Assembly: GCA_017387685.1 (NCBI GenBank)
Contig: JAFOEU010000010.1
Coordinates: forward strand, 1 to 64,000
Direction: 5' to 3'
Source of the DNA: Clostridia bacterium
Lineage (GTDB): Bacteria > Bacillota > Clostridia > Oscillospirales > CAG-272
Length of the DNA: 64,000 bases
Shown: positions 25,111 through 33,787 of the stretch, piece after piece
How the letters are laid out: every line of letters begins with the position of its first letter
Position numbering within the stretch: the stretch's first letter is position 1
Position numbers and translations under genes: made by a program
The notes under the pieces: generated by a model
What the model saw: only the letters and a program-made list of their open reading frames with translations
Database searches by the model: none
Told to the model about the DNA's origin: nothing

Positions 25111-26481
25111 TTGGCATCCGCAAAGATCTCAAAGGACTTCACAAAGGGAAATCTCCCAAAGCAACTATTGCTTTTCACTCTGCCGTTTATGGCATCAAAC
25201 GCGCTTCAGGTGCTTTACAGCACCATTGATATGATCATCGTCGGTGAATACGTCGGCACACCGGGACTATCGGCTGTTTCGCAGTCGAGCCAGATCGTCA
25301 ATTTTGCAACGATGGTCTGCCTCGGACTTTCAAATGCGGGTCAGGTGCTTGTTTCGCAAGCCTTCGGCGCGGGTAAGAAAAAGGAGATGAACGATATCAT
25401 CGGCACGATGTTCAGCGTACTGACTGTTTTTGCCGCGATCCTCTCGGTCATCATCATTTCGATCAACGGCTGGATAATGGACGTTATGAATATGCCCGCG
25501 GAATCCTACGATATGGCGATCGACTATCTCATCATCTGCACTGGCGGACTGATTTTCACAGCCGGTTACAATATGGTTTCAGCCGTTTTGCGCGGTATGG
25601 GCGACTCGAAGCGGCCCTTCCTCTTCATCGGTATCGCATCGGCGATAAACCTCATCCTCGACCTGCTCTTTACAGGCTTCCTCGGTATGGGCGTTGCGGG
25701 CGCGGCTTGGGCTACCATCATCGGTCAGGCGGCGGCGTTTATCTTCTCGATCTTTTACCTTTATAAACGCAAGGAAGCCTTCGGATTTGATTTCAAGCGC
25801 GAGAGCTTCAGAATGCAGAAAAAGTACGTAAAAATGATCGTCTCCCTCGGCACGCCCATGGCAATACAGATGGGATGCCTCAATCTTTCAATGCTCTACG
25901 TCAACTCGCTTATCAACGATATCGGTGTCGTTGAGTCGGCGACATTCGGCGCGGGCGTTAAGATCGACGATATCATCAATAAGATCTCGCAGGGTATTCA
26001 GTATGCGGCTATGCCGATAATCAGCCAGAATATCGCCGCAGGCGAGCAAAAGCGCGCAAAGCAGACGGTTTATTGGGCGTGGATATATTCCGCCGCGCTC
26101 ACGGTGTTCTTTATGATACTTTACGTTTGCTTTGGTAAGCAGATGTTTATGCTGTTCTCGGACGATCCGCTCGTTCACGAGCAATGCTCCGTATTCATCA
26201 GCGCTATCCTTTGGATGTTCCCCGCGTTTGCCATTGTAAGAGGCAGCGGCGGCTTCGTTCAGGGAATAGGCAACGCCAAACTCAGTATGCTCCTTGCCCT
26301 CCTCGACGGCGTTGTGCTCCGAATCGGACTTTCCTGGCTCTTCGGAATATACTTCGGCTGGGGCTTCTACGGCTTCGTCCTCGGCTACGGACTCGCCCCC
26401 TACGGCTTTGCTATCCCGAGTATGATATATTTCTTCTCGCCCGTGTGGCAGAAGCAGAAAACGCTTGCGGATGCGATCTGA
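25111..26481 (+). CDS. MATE family efflux transporter
   Basis: A 456-residue protein with about twelve membrane helices and the family start KGNLPKQLLLFTLPFMASNALQ, followed by YSTIDMIIVGEYVG. MATE proteins export cationic drugs or metabolites using Na+ or H+ gradients. The start is a TTG nine bases after ACGGAGAA; no better ATG lies nearby. The epimerase gene begins one base after its stop. Confidence 0.92.
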   Translation: MASAKISKDFTKGNLPKQLLLFTLPFMASNALQVLYSTIDMIIVGEYVGTPGLSAVSQSSQIVNFATMVCLGLSNAGQVLVSQAFGAGKKKEMNDIIGTMFSVLTVFAAILSVIIISINGWIMDVMNMPAESYDMAIDYLIICTGGLIFTAGYNMVSAVLRGMGDSKRPFLFIGIASAINLILDLLFTGFLGMGVAGAAWATIIGQAAAFIFSIFYLYKRKEAFGFDFKRESFRMQKKYVKMIVSLGTPMAIQMGCLNLSMLYVNSLINDIGVVESATFGAGVKIDDIINKISQGIQYAAMPIISQNIAAGEQKRAKQTVYWAWIYSAALTVFFMILYVCFGKQMFMLFSDDPLVHEQCSVFISAILWMFPAFAIVRGSGGFVQGIGNAKLSMLLALLDGVVLRIGLSWLFGIYFGWGFYGFVLGYGLAPYGFAIPSMIYFFSPVWQKQKTLADAI

Positions 26482-26482
26482 T

Positions 26483-27544
26483 ATGAAAAAAATTATTGCA
26501 GTTTTCGGCACTCGCCCCGAGGCGGTCAAGATGTGTCCGCTCATCCTCGAGCTGAAAAAGCGCGAGTGCTTTGAGGTCAAGGTCTGTCTTACGGGGCAGC
26601 ACCGCGAGCTGCTTGACTCCGTCACAGAGCTTTTCGGAATCAAAGCGGATTATGATCTTTCGGTTATGAAAAAAGATCAGACTCTCATTGATATGACCGC
26701 AAGAATCATCGACGGCGCAGAGTGGGTATTTGCAGAAGAAAAGCCCGACCTCGTCCTCGTTCACGGCGACACGTCAAGCGCGTTTGCGGCATCGCTTGCG
26801 GCGTTTTATATGAAGATACCCGTCGGACACGTTGAAGCGGGACTTCGAACCTATGATATTTCGTCCCCCTACCCCGAGGAATTCAACCGCCGAGCGATCT
26901 CGATGACGTCGAGCATCGACTTTGCCCCCACCGAGGCGGCGAGGGAAAACCTTATTAAGGAAGGAAAAGCTCCCGACCGCATTTTTGTGACGGGAAATAC
27001 CGTTGTTGACGCGCTGAATTTCACCGCAAAAGAAGTGCAGACAGATGAAAAGCTCCTTCTTCTCACCGCGCATCGCCGTGAAAGCATCGGTGAGGGAATG
27101 CGGAAGATCTTTTCCGCCGTTCGTTCGATAGCGCGGAAATATCCCGATTTTAAAATAGTTTACCCCGTCCACCCGAATCCCGCGGTACGCAAGATTGCCG
27201 AGGAAATCCTCGGCGGAGAAGAGAATATCGAGCTTTGCGAGCCGCTTGATCTGAAGGAATTCCATTCACTCCTCGCGCGCTCATACCTCGTTATGACCGA
27301 TAGCGGCGGCGTTCAGGAGGAGGCGTCGGCACTCGGAAAGCCTTGCCTCGTTTTGCGCGATAAAACCGAACGCAGAGAGGGGGGATCTCTCCTCCTCGTC
27401 GGAACGAATGAAAAAGAAATACTCTCCGCGTTTGAGAGATTGGTTGACGATAAGGAATTTTACGATTCAATAAAAAATGCCCCCAATCCCTTCGGCGACG
27501 GTAAGGCATCCGAAAGAATTGCGGATATTCTTGAAAGGATATGA
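26483..27544 (+). CDS. wecB: UDP-N-acetylglucosamine 2-epimerase, non-hydrolysing
   Basis: A 353-residue protein of standard length, with MKKIIAVFGTRPEAVKM at the start, VHGDTSSAFAASLAAFY, HVEAGLRTYD, the PEEFNRR region, and DSGGVQEEA near the C-terminus. It interconverts UDP-GlcNAc and UDP-ManNAc for cell-surface polymers. The ATG at 26483 is one base after the MATE stop; the upstream frame lies inside MATE. The cupin gene overlaps or abuts its end. Confidence 0.95.
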   Translation: MKKIIAVFGTRPEAVKMCPLILELKKRECFEVKVCLTGQHRELLDSVTELFGIKADYDLSVMKKDQTLIDMTARIIDGAEWVFAEEKPDLVLVHGDTSSAFAASLAAFYMKIPVGHVEAGLRTYDISSPYPEEFNRRAISMTSSIDFAPTEAARENLIKEGKAPDRIFVTGNTVVDALNFTAKEVQTDEKLLLLTAHRRESIGEGMRKIFSAVRSIARKYPDFKIVYPVHPNPAVRKIAEEILGGEENIELCEPLDLKEFHSLLARSYLVMTDSGGVQEEASALGKPCLVLRDKTERREGGSLLLVGTNEKEILSAFERLVDDKEFYDSIKNAPNPFGDGKASERIADILERI

Positions 27545-27546
27545 AA

Positions 27547-27888
27547 ATGGGACTTGAAATTCTTGAAAATAATGAAAACGGATATCATCCTCTCCTGAAA
27601 TTCGGCGCTTGGCGAGTTGCCGTGGCGAATCCCTGCGACAAGTGGGTCGAGGGCAACGTCACCTTTATGGAACGCCATATGAAGACCGACGAGGTCTTCG
27701 TTCTGCTCCGTGGCGAAGCCGCGCTCTATATCGGCGATGCGCGTGAAAAGATCCCGATGGAGATCGGCAAGGTATATAACGTAGAGCTCGGAACGTGGCA
27801 CAACCTCTGTATGGAGGAAGGCTCGCAGGTTCTCATCGTCGAAAACGACGATACCTGCAGGGAAAACAGCGAATATTGTGATTTTTAA
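27547..27888 (+). CDS. cupin-like protein
   Basis: A 113-residue single-domain cupin: HMKTDEVFVLLRGEAALYIG (about residues 39-58) and GTWHNL with the late His. Most metal-binding residues of a cupin are recognisable but the first His pair is reduced. Role unknown. ATG at 27547 is favoured by spacing from AAAGGA over the ATG at 27541 that overlaps the epimerase stop. Confidence 0.78.
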   Translation: MGLEILENNENGYHPLLKFGAWRVAVANPCDKWVEGNVTFMERHMKTDEVFVLLRGEAALYIGDAREKIPMEIGKVYNVELGTWHNLCMEEGSQVLIVENDDTCRENSEYCDF

Positions 27889-27892
27889 AGCA

Positions 27893-27922
27893 AAAGCTCT
27901 CCTTTTTTAGGGAGAGCTTTCT
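27893..27922. terminator. bidirectional terminator
   Basis: Stem AAAGCTCTCC/GGGAGAGCTTT between the convergent cupin and MATE genes. Confidence 0.88.
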
Positions 27923-27924
27923 TA

Positions 27925-29307
27925 TTAATTTGCCGATTGTTCTCGGATCAGCTTTTTGAACTTTTTGCGCATCAGGAAATAGTCGGCGAGGATGGTGAGC
28001 AGTCCGAAGAGCCATGCCATGGGGTTTGCGAGGCATACGATGGTGAATCCCAACGACTCGCTGACAACGGCGTTTGAGGTGAGGATAACTACGAGAACAG
28101 CCACGCCTCCGCGTCCGAGAATTTCGGTAAAGCCCGAGATCATTGACCAAGTCGTGCGATTGACTGCTTGGAGCACACTTTTATAAACTATCAGTCCCGA
28201 CACGATAAAGGTGAACGCCGTATTTATCAATATGTAGCGGTATGCGTCGTTTACAACGCTTTCGGCTACGTCCTTACCCGCGATGAGCACGATGAAGAAC
28301 TTGCCGAAGGGGAGGAGAATGCAAGCCGCAAGAATGCACCAGATAATGCACATAAGAAGCGTCTTTTTGCTTCCTTCAAGTACTCGCTTATAATTTCCCG
28401 CACCGTGATTTTGCGCGGTGAATACCGAAACTGCCGAGCCGAATGCGATCAGCGGCTGAACGAGGAAGTTTTCGATCTTTGATCCCGTCACCTGCGCCGA
28501 AACGTAGGAGTCGCCAAAGCCGTTGGTTACGAACTGAACGATAATAGAGCCGACGGAGAGAACCATATTGAGGAACGCCATCGGGATACCGATCTTTAAA
28601 AGATGGCGATCCATTTCAAGGTCCGCGGCGAAATGCTCCCGCTTGACGTGAAGCATCGGGTGCTTTTTCGCCAGATAAACGATGCAGCAAATACCCGAGA
28701 TGAGCTGTGCGATAACGGTCGCAAGTCCCGCGCCCGCAGTTCCCATATTGAGAAAGCGGATGAGCACGATGTCAAGGATTATGTTTACCACACAGGAAAC
28801 GACCAAAAAGTAAAGCGGAGTCTTCGAGTCGCCGAGCGCGCGGATCATATTGGAAAGCAGGTTGAAAAGCGCGGTGACTATGAGTCCGGCAAAGATCCAT
28901 ACTATGTAGCTATATGCGTTGTCATAAAGGGTTTCGGGGGTGCGCATAACCTTCAGCATCGGGTGCGCACAAAGCACGCAGATGACGGACAGCGCTATCG
29001 AAATGATAGCCGAGAGCTTGATTGCTCCCGCAAATGATTTTTTGACCTTTTCCCCGTCGCCCGAGCCGAAATGATGCGCCGTGACAACAGAAAATCCGAC
29101 CGTCAGAGATTGGATAGCACCGCTTGCAAACCAGACGAGACTGCCCGTTGATCCAACCGCCGCATAAGCGAGAGTTCCGACCGTTCTGCCGACGATGACC
29201 ATATCGACGACGTTGTAAAACTGTTGAAAAAGATTTCCGAGCAAAAAGGGAATGGCAAAGAAAAATATCCGCTTCAGCGGCGAGCCGCGAGTAAGATCTG
29301 TGGTCAT
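27925..29307 (-). CDS. MATE family efflux transporter
   Basis: A 460-residue, roughly twelve-helix exporter with TRGSPLKRIFFFAIPFLLGN and FYNVVDMVIVGRTVG at the start, both typical of MATE proteins. It is only distantly like the MATE at 25111, so it is not a recent duplicate. The ATG at 29307 follows GTAAGG; the in-frame GTG at 29337 lacks an RBS. It is transcribed alone. Confidence 0.92.
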   Translation of the reverse strand: MTTDLTRGSPLKRIFFFAIPFLLGNLFQQFYNVVDMVIVGRTVGTLAYAAVGSTGSLVWFASGAIQSLTVGFSVVTAHHFGSGDGEKVKKSFAGAIKLSAIISIALSVICVLCAHPMLKVMRTPETLYDNAYSYIVWIFAGLIVTALFNLLSNMIRALGDSKTPLYFLVVSCVVNIILDIVLIRFLNMGTAGAGLATVIAQLISGICCIVYLAKKHPMLHVKREHFAADLEMDRHLLKIGIPMAFLNMVLSVGSIIVQFVTNGFGDSYVSAQVTGSKIENFLVQPLIAFGSAVSVFTAQNHGAGNYKRVLEGSKKTLLMCIIWCILAACILLPFGKFFIVLIAGKDVAESVVNDAYRYILINTAFTFIVSGLIVYKSVLQAVNRTTWSMISGFTEILGRGGVAVLVVILTSNAVVSESLGFTIVCLANPMAWLFGLLTILADYFLMRKKFKKLIREQSAN

Positions 29308-29340
29308 AAAAAACACCTTACTTTCAAAAATATTCACATT

Positions 29341-29369
29341 ATTATAGCATAGGCGCTGTGCTTTGTCAA
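29341..29369 (-). promoter_or_regulatory. promoter of the second MATE gene
   Basis: TTGACA (29364-29369), 17-bp spacer, TATAAT (29341-29346) on the minus strand. Confidence 0.88.
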
Positions 29370-29413
29370 GCGGAAATGCTGAATTTTTCCAATAAGAAAT
29401 ATTTGCAAAACGC

Positions 29414-29442
29414 TTGCATTACGCAATACAATGTGATATAAT
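29414..29442 (+). promoter_or_regulatory. promoter and possible operator of the toxin-antitoxin pair
   Basis: TTGCAT (29414-29419), 17-bp spacer, TATAAT (29437-29442). A TTGC/GCAA dyad (29414-29426) overlaps the -35, a usual place for antitoxin autorepression. Confidence 0.75.
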
Positions 29443-29472
29443 ATTATTGAAATAAGAAAGGAGTGAACAGAT

Positions 29473-29778
29473 ATGTCCAAAACCGCAAACGTATTTACAA
29501 GGGTGGATCCCGCGATTAAGGAACAAGCGGAGGTCGTACTCGGTCAGCTCGGTCTTTCGATGTCGACAGCGATGGGAATGTTTCTGCAGCAGGTCGTGAT
29601 GCATAGGGGAATTCCATTTGAAGTAAAGCTTCCTGCGTCGACTCCCACGGCACTCGGTGCGCTTACCGAGGACGAGTTCAATGCTCTTATGGACTCCGCG
29701 GTGCGTTCCGCTTCTGCAGGTAAATGTATCCCCTTTGAAGAATTTGACTCGGATATCAGACGTGAGCTTGGGATATGA
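29473..29778 (+). CDS. RelB/DinJ family antitoxin
   Basis: A 101-residue protein with the ribbon-helix-helix start KTANVFTRVDPAIKEQAEVVL and the LGLSMSTAMGMFLQQVV helix, typical of RelB/DinJ. The C-terminal part (FEEFDSDIRRELGI) would wrap the toxin. Its stop overlaps the toxin start by four bases, the classic antitoxin-first layout. The pair is likely autoregulated. Confidence 0.9.
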   Translation: MSKTANVFTRVDPAIKEQAEVVLGQLGLSMSTAMGMFLQQVVMHRGIPFEVKLPASTPTALGALTEDEFNALMDSAVRSASAGKCIPFEEFDSDIRRELGI

Positions 29779-30092
29779 AAAAGTGGAATATAACAGTACT
29801 CCCCGAATTCAGGGACGATATTCGCAATATTTACTCATATATCTCTAACGAATTGCTTGAACCCGCAAGCGCTAAAAACGTGGCAGACCGCATATTGAAA
29901 GCCGTCGCTTCGCTTTCGGAAATGCCCTTGCGCTACCCGCTTTATGAGAAAGAGCCGTGGCAGAGCCGAGGTCTGCGCAAAATGTCGGTGGAAAATTACG
30001 TTGTTTTTTACCTGACGAATGAGGAGTCAAGTACAGTAATTGTCCTCCACGTTTTTTACGCAGGAAGAAATATCGAAAAATGCCTTGAATAA
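29775..30092 (+). CDS. RelE/ParE family toxin
   Basis: A 105-residue protein with the RelE/ParE fold pattern: WNITVLPEFRDDIRNIYSYI at the start, PLRYPLYEKEPW and RKMSVENYVVFYLTNEE in the C-terminal half. RelE toxins cut mRNA in the ribosome and ParE toxins poison gyrase; which applies cannot be read here. It forms an operon with the antitoxin at 29473. Confidence 0.88.
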   Translation: MKKWNITVLPEFRDDIRNIYSYISNELLEPASAKNVADRILKAVASLSEMPLRYPLYEKEPWQSRGLRKMSVENYVVFYLTNEESSTVIVLHVFYAGRNIEKCLE

Positions 30093-30104
30093 AAGCCACC
30101 TCAA

Positions 30105-30185
30105 TTTTGCCGCAGGCAAACTATCATTCAGCGAAGCCGACGATCATTCCGCCGAAGGCGGATAATCATTCGCGTGAAGCGCGAC
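30105..30185. repeat. array of short hairpins with ATCATT spacers
   Basis: Four mini-palindromes in tandem: TTTGCCGCAGGCAAA, CAGCGAAGCCG (imperfect), CCGCCGAAGGCGG and CGCGTGAAGCGCG, separated by 8-9 base linkers ending in ATCATT. Same family as 53059-53136. Confidence 0.78.
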
Positions 30186-30201
30186 AGCTCCAACAAAATC
30201 T

Positions 30202-30232
30202 AAAACCGCACACGATTTCCGTGTGCGGTTTT
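30202..30232. terminator. bidirectional terminator
   Basis: Stem AAAACCGCACACG/CGTGTGCGGTTTT next to the kdgK stop codon. Confidence 0.88.
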
Positions 30233-30239
30233 AATATAT

Positions 30240-31262
30240 TTATCTCTGAACTCTTCCCGATCCGTCGCCGCCTGCGAGCTTTTCTACCTCGCTGACGCTG
30301 ACGCGGTTGAAGTCGCCCTCGACGGAGTGCTTGAGTGCGGATGCCGCAACTGCAAATTCGATTGCCGCCTGGCTCGACTTGCCCGAAAGGAGCGAGTAGA
30401 TCAGACCCGCGCCGAAGGAGTCTCCGCCGCCTACGCGGTCAACGATGTGGAGGTGATAGGACTTCGAGAAATAATAGTCCTCGCCGTCATAGAGCATACC
30501 TGCCCAATCGTTGTCGGATGCCGAGATGGATGTGCGGAGGGTGATCGCAACCTTTTCAAAGCCGAATTTGTCTGCAAGTTGCTTTGCAACAGACTTGTAG
30601 CCCTCGTGGTTGAGCTTGCCGCCGTAAATGTCGGTGTTTTCTGCTTCGATACCGAAAACGTCCTTTGCATCTTCCTCATTGGAAATGCAAACGTCAACGT
30701 ATTCGCAAAGCTTGGTCATCGCATCGCGTGCCTCGGCGCGGGTCCAGAGCTTGCCGCGGTAGTTGAGGTCGCAGGAGATCTTGACGCCCTTTGCCTTTGC
30801 AGCACGGCAAGCCTCGATGCAGATGTCAACGAGCTTTCCGCCGAGCGCGGGAGTGATGCCGGTGAAGTGGAACCAATCCGCGCCGTCAAAGATCATGTCC
30901 CAATCGAAGTCGGAGGGCTGTGCCTCTGCGATCGCGGAATGCGCGCGGTCATAGATGCAGACAGAGCCTCTCTGCGACGCGCCCTTTTCGAGGTAGTAGA
31001 TGCCGACTCTGTCGCCGCCGCGGACAACTTTGGAGGTGTCAACTCCGAAATAACGGAGCGAGTCGATAGCCGCCTGACCGATCGCGTGCTTGGGGAGCTT
31101 GGTGACGTATGCGCTGTCAAGACCGAAGTTCGCAAGCGAAACGGCAACGTTTGCCTCGCCGCCGCCAAAGGTAGCCTGCATCTGATCGTTCTGGAAGAAT
31201 CTATAATATCCGTTGGGGGCGAGGCGAAGCATAATTTCGCCGAAAGTTATAACCTTGCTCAT
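30240..31262 (-). CDS. kdgK: 2-dehydro-3-deoxygluconate kinase
   Basis: A 340-residue PfkB-family sugar kinase with GGGEANVAVSLANFG (about residues 33-47), CDLNYRGKLW and the anion-hole motif VGGGDSFGAG (catalytic Asp, about residue 278). In context it phosphorylates 2-keto-3-deoxygluconate (KDG) to KDPG. It is the last gene of the hexuronate operon and overlaps the aldolase stop by four bases. Confidence 0.93.
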   Translation of the reverse strand: MSKVITFGEIMLRLAPNGYYRFFQNDQMQATFGGGEANVAVSLANFGLDSAYVTKLPKHAIGQAAIDSLRYFGVDTSKVVRGGDRVGIYYLEKGASQRGSVCIYDRAHSAIAEAQPSDFDWDMIFDGADWFHFTGITPALGGKLVDICIEACRAAKAKGVKISCDLNYRGKLWTRAEARDAMTKLCEYVDVCISNEEDAKDVFGIEAENTDIYGGKLNHEGYKSVAKQLADKFGFEKVAITLRTSISASDNDWAGMLYDGEDYYFSKSYHLHIVDRVGGGDSFGAGLIYSLLSGKSSQAAIEFAVAASALKHSVEGDFNRVSVSEVEKLAGGDGSGRVQR

Positions 31263-31816
31263 TTGTCAGCCTCCATTTTTGCGAGTGCTTCCTTGACGAA
31301 GAAGCTGCCGCCGATAGCGGCGATCTTGTCGAAAGCGAGGAATTCATCAATATTGGAACGGTCAACTCCGCCCGTGGGAATGAATTTTACCTGCGGGAAG
31401 GGACCCGAAAGCGCCTTGAGCGCGGAAAGACCGCCGTAGACGTTAGCGGGGAAGAATTTAACGGTGGTGATGCCGAGCTCGAGAGCCGCCATGATCTCAG
31501 TGGGGGTTACGCATCCGGGATAGTAGGGGATGCCTCTTTCGTTGCAGATGATCGCAACGTCCACCGAAAGACCGGGGGAAACGATGAACTGCGCGCCCGC
31601 CTCGAGTGCCGCCTCGCACTGCGCCGCGTTGATAACGGTGCCCGCGCCGATAGACATATCGGGGTAATTCTTGACCGCATATGCGATAGCCTCAGCCGCG
31701 CAAGCGGTGCGGAAGGTGATCTCCGCTGTATTGATACCGCTGTGCTTCAGAGCGGTAAGTATCTTGTCGGTTTCCGACAGTTCCTTGATAACAACGACAG
31801 GAATGTATTTTTCCAT
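31259..31816 (-). CDS. kdgA: KDPG (2-keto-3-deoxy-6-phosphogluconate) aldolase
   Basis: A 185-residue class I aldolase. The catalytic Glu lies in TAEITFRT (about residue 32), the Schiff-base Lys in TTVKFFPA (about residue 120), and the phosphate loop is IPTGGV. It splits KDPG into pyruvate and glyceraldehyde-3-phosphate, the last step of uronate breakdown. Slightly shorter than the usual 205-215 residues. Overlaps kdgK by four bases. Confidence 0.93.
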   Translation of the reverse strand: MEKYIPVVVIKELSETDKILTALKHSGINTAEITFRTACAAEAIAYAVKNYPDMSIGAGTVINAAQCEAALEAGAQFIVSPGLSVDVAIICNERGIPYYPGCVTPTEIMAALELGITTVKFFPANVYGGLSALKALSGPFPQVKFIPTGGVDRSNIDEFLAFDKIAAIGGSFFVKEALAKMEADK

Positions 31817-31828
31817 AGGTCGATCTCC

Positions 31829-32674
31829 TTATACGCCAGAGTAAGCCGCGAATCCGCAGTCGATGGGGAGAACCACGCCGGTGATCGCGGATGCCGCGCG
31901 GTCGTCGCAGAGGAAGAGAGTTGCGCCGAGGATCTCGGATGCGTCAACGTAACGTCCTGTGGGAGTGCCGTTTAAGATCTTCGCGCTTCTTGCGGTGGGA
32001 GTGCCGTCCTCGTTGAAGAGGAGCTTGTAATTCTGCGCCGAAACGAGGAAGCCGGGAGCGATCGCGTTGCAACGGATGCCCGTGCCCGCAAAGTGGGTCG
32101 CAAGCCACTGGGTGAAGTTCGAAATACCCGCCTTAGCCGCAGAGTATGCGGGGATCTTGGTGAGGGGAGTGTATGCGTTCATCGAGGAAATGTTGAGGAT
32201 CGCGCCGCTCTTCTTCTCAACGAGGTCCTTTGCGAAGACCTGAGTGGGAAGGAGAGTGCCCTGGAAGTTGAGCTTGAAAACAAAGTCAACGCCCGAGGGA
32301 TCGAGATCGAAGAAGGACTTGCCGCCCTCCTTTGCCTCGTGCTGATACTCGTTGTCGGTGGTAGCGCGGGGATTGTTACCGCCCGCACCGTTGACGAGGA
32401 TGTCGCACTTGCCGAGGTCGGCGATGACAGCCTTGTGAACCTCCTCGAGCATTTCGGGATCGAGGACGTTTGCCTTGTAGCCCTCGCAAATGAAGCCTTC
32501 TGCTCGGAGCTCGTCAGCGAGTGCCTTTACAGCCTCCTCGTTGAGGTCGAGAGCCGCGACCTTTGCGCCCGACTGAGCGAAAGCGCGTGCCATAGCACCG
32601 CAGATAAGACCGCCCGCGCCGGTGATAACGACTACCTTGCCGGTGTAATCTATGTTAAGGGGAAGATTGATCAT
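31829..32674 (-). CDS. uxuB: D-mannonate oxidoreductase, SDR type
   Basis: A 281-residue short-chain dehydrogenase: Rossmann motif TGAGGLICGAMA, NGAGG, and the catalytic Ser-Tyr-Lys in NISSMNAYTPLTKIPAYSAAKA (described as SSMN then YSAAK). In this operon it most likely oxidises mannonate (or reduces fructuronate) with NAD(H), as in the Bacillus-type enzyme, unlike the long-chain E. coli UxuB. It lies 12 bases before the aldolase gene. Confidence 0.88.
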   Translation of the reverse strand: MINLPLNIDYTGKVVVITGAGGLICGAMARAFAQSGAKVAALDLNEEAVKALADELRAEGFICEGYKANVLDPEMLEEVHKAVIADLGKCDILVNGAGGNNPRATTDNEYQHEAKEGGKSFFDLDPSGVDFVFKLNFQGTLLPTQVFAKDLVEKKSGAILNISSMNAYTPLTKIPAYSAAKAGISNFTQWLATHFAGTGIRCNAIAPGFLVSAQNYKLLFNEDGTPTARSAKILNGTPTGRYVDASEILGATLFLCDDRAASAITGVVLPIDCGFAAYSGV

Positions 32675-32685
32675 TTTATTTTACC

Positions 32686-33771
32686 TCATTTATTATATTT
32701 ATCGAGCGAATCCCATACACCGAGCATATACATTATGCCGAGTGCTCTGTCGTAAAGACCGTAGCCGGGACGGACGGTGCCGGGACCCTCGCCCCAGAGA
32801 TGTCTGCCGTGGTCGGGACGGATGTAGCCCTCGAAGCCGCAATCGTGGTATGCCTTGAGAATTTCAAGAATACCCGTGTCGCCGTCGCAATCGCGGTGGC
32901 TCGCCTCGGAGAAATCGCCGTTTTCAAAGTGCTTTACGTTACGGATGTGCGCAAACGCGATACGGTCGCAATGCTTGCGGACGATGTCGGCTACGTTGTT
33001 GGAAAGATCTGCGCCAAGGCTGCCAGAGCAGAGAGTCAGACAGTTGTATTCATCGTCTACCATACGGAGGAAGCGGTTGATGTTTTCCTCGTTGATGAGA
33101 AGACGGGGCAGACCGAAGATATCCCAAGGCGGGTCGTCCATGTGGATAGCCATCTTGATGTCGCATTCGCGGCAGGTGGGCATTATCGCTTCAAGGAAGT
33201 ACTTGAGGTTTGCCCATAGCTTTTCGTGGTCAACGTCAGCGTAAGCCTTGAAGAGCTCGTCGAGCTTCGCCATTCTTTCGGGCTCCCAGCCGGGGAAGGA
33301 CATATTGTATTTTTCGGTGAAATCAAGGATGTACTTCGCCATTGCGTTGTAATCGTCCTGGATCATATTCTTTTCGTAGAAAAGTGCGGTCGAGCCGTCG
33401 CCGACGGGGTGGAAGAGATTGGAGCGAGTCCAGTCAAAGATCGGCATAAAGTTGTAGCAGATCACCTTAACGCCGAATTTCGAGAGGTTGCGGATAGTCT
33501 GCTTGTAGTTTTCGATATAACCGTCGCGGGTGGGCAGACCGATCTTGATGTCGTCGTGTACGTTGACGGACTCAACGACGTCCATATTGAAGCCGTATTC
33601 GTCGAGCTGACGCTTGACCTCTGCGATCTCGTCGATCTCCCAGATCTCTCCGGGCATTTTGTGGTGAAGAGCCCAGACGATGCCGGTGACGCCGGGGATC
33701 TGCTTGATATCCGAGAGCTTGATCTTATCGTTGCCCTCGCCGTACCAGCGGAATGTCATTTGCATTGGCAT
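32686..33771 (-). CDS. uxuA: mannonate dehydratase
   Basis: A 361-residue TIM-barrel dehydratase with TFRWYGEGND at the start, ICYNFMPIFDWTRSNL, MAIHMDDPPWDIFGLPR, FAHIRNVKH and RPDHGRHLWGE, all typical of UxuA. It removes water from D-mannonate to give KDG. GGAGGTATAAACT precedes the first of three close ATG codons. Eleven bases separate it from uxuB. Confidence 0.96.
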   Translation of the reverse strand: MPMQMTFRWYGEGNDKIKLSDIKQIPGVTGIVWALHHKMPGEIWEIDEIAEVKRQLDEYGFNMDVVESVNVHDDIKIGLPTRDGYIENYKQTIRNLSKFGVKVICYNFMPIFDWTRSNLFHPVGDGSTALFYEKNMIQDDYNAMAKYILDFTEKYNMSFPGWEPERMAKLDELFKAYADVDHEKLWANLKYFLEAIMPTCRECDIKMAIHMDDPPWDIFGLPRLLINEENINRFLRMVDDEYNCLTLCSGSLGADLSNNVADIVRKHCDRIAFAHIRNVKHFENGDFSEASHRDCDGDTGILEILKAYHDCGFEGYIRPDHGRHLWGEGPGTVRPGYGLYDRALGIMYMLGVWDSLDKYNK

Positions 33772-33787
33772 AGTTTATACCTCCGAT

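Noticed and set aside
29473..30092. Larger defence island around the toxin-antitoxin pair
   Set aside because: The flanking genes are a MATE exporter and the uronate operon; no nuclease, restriction or phage gene is visible.
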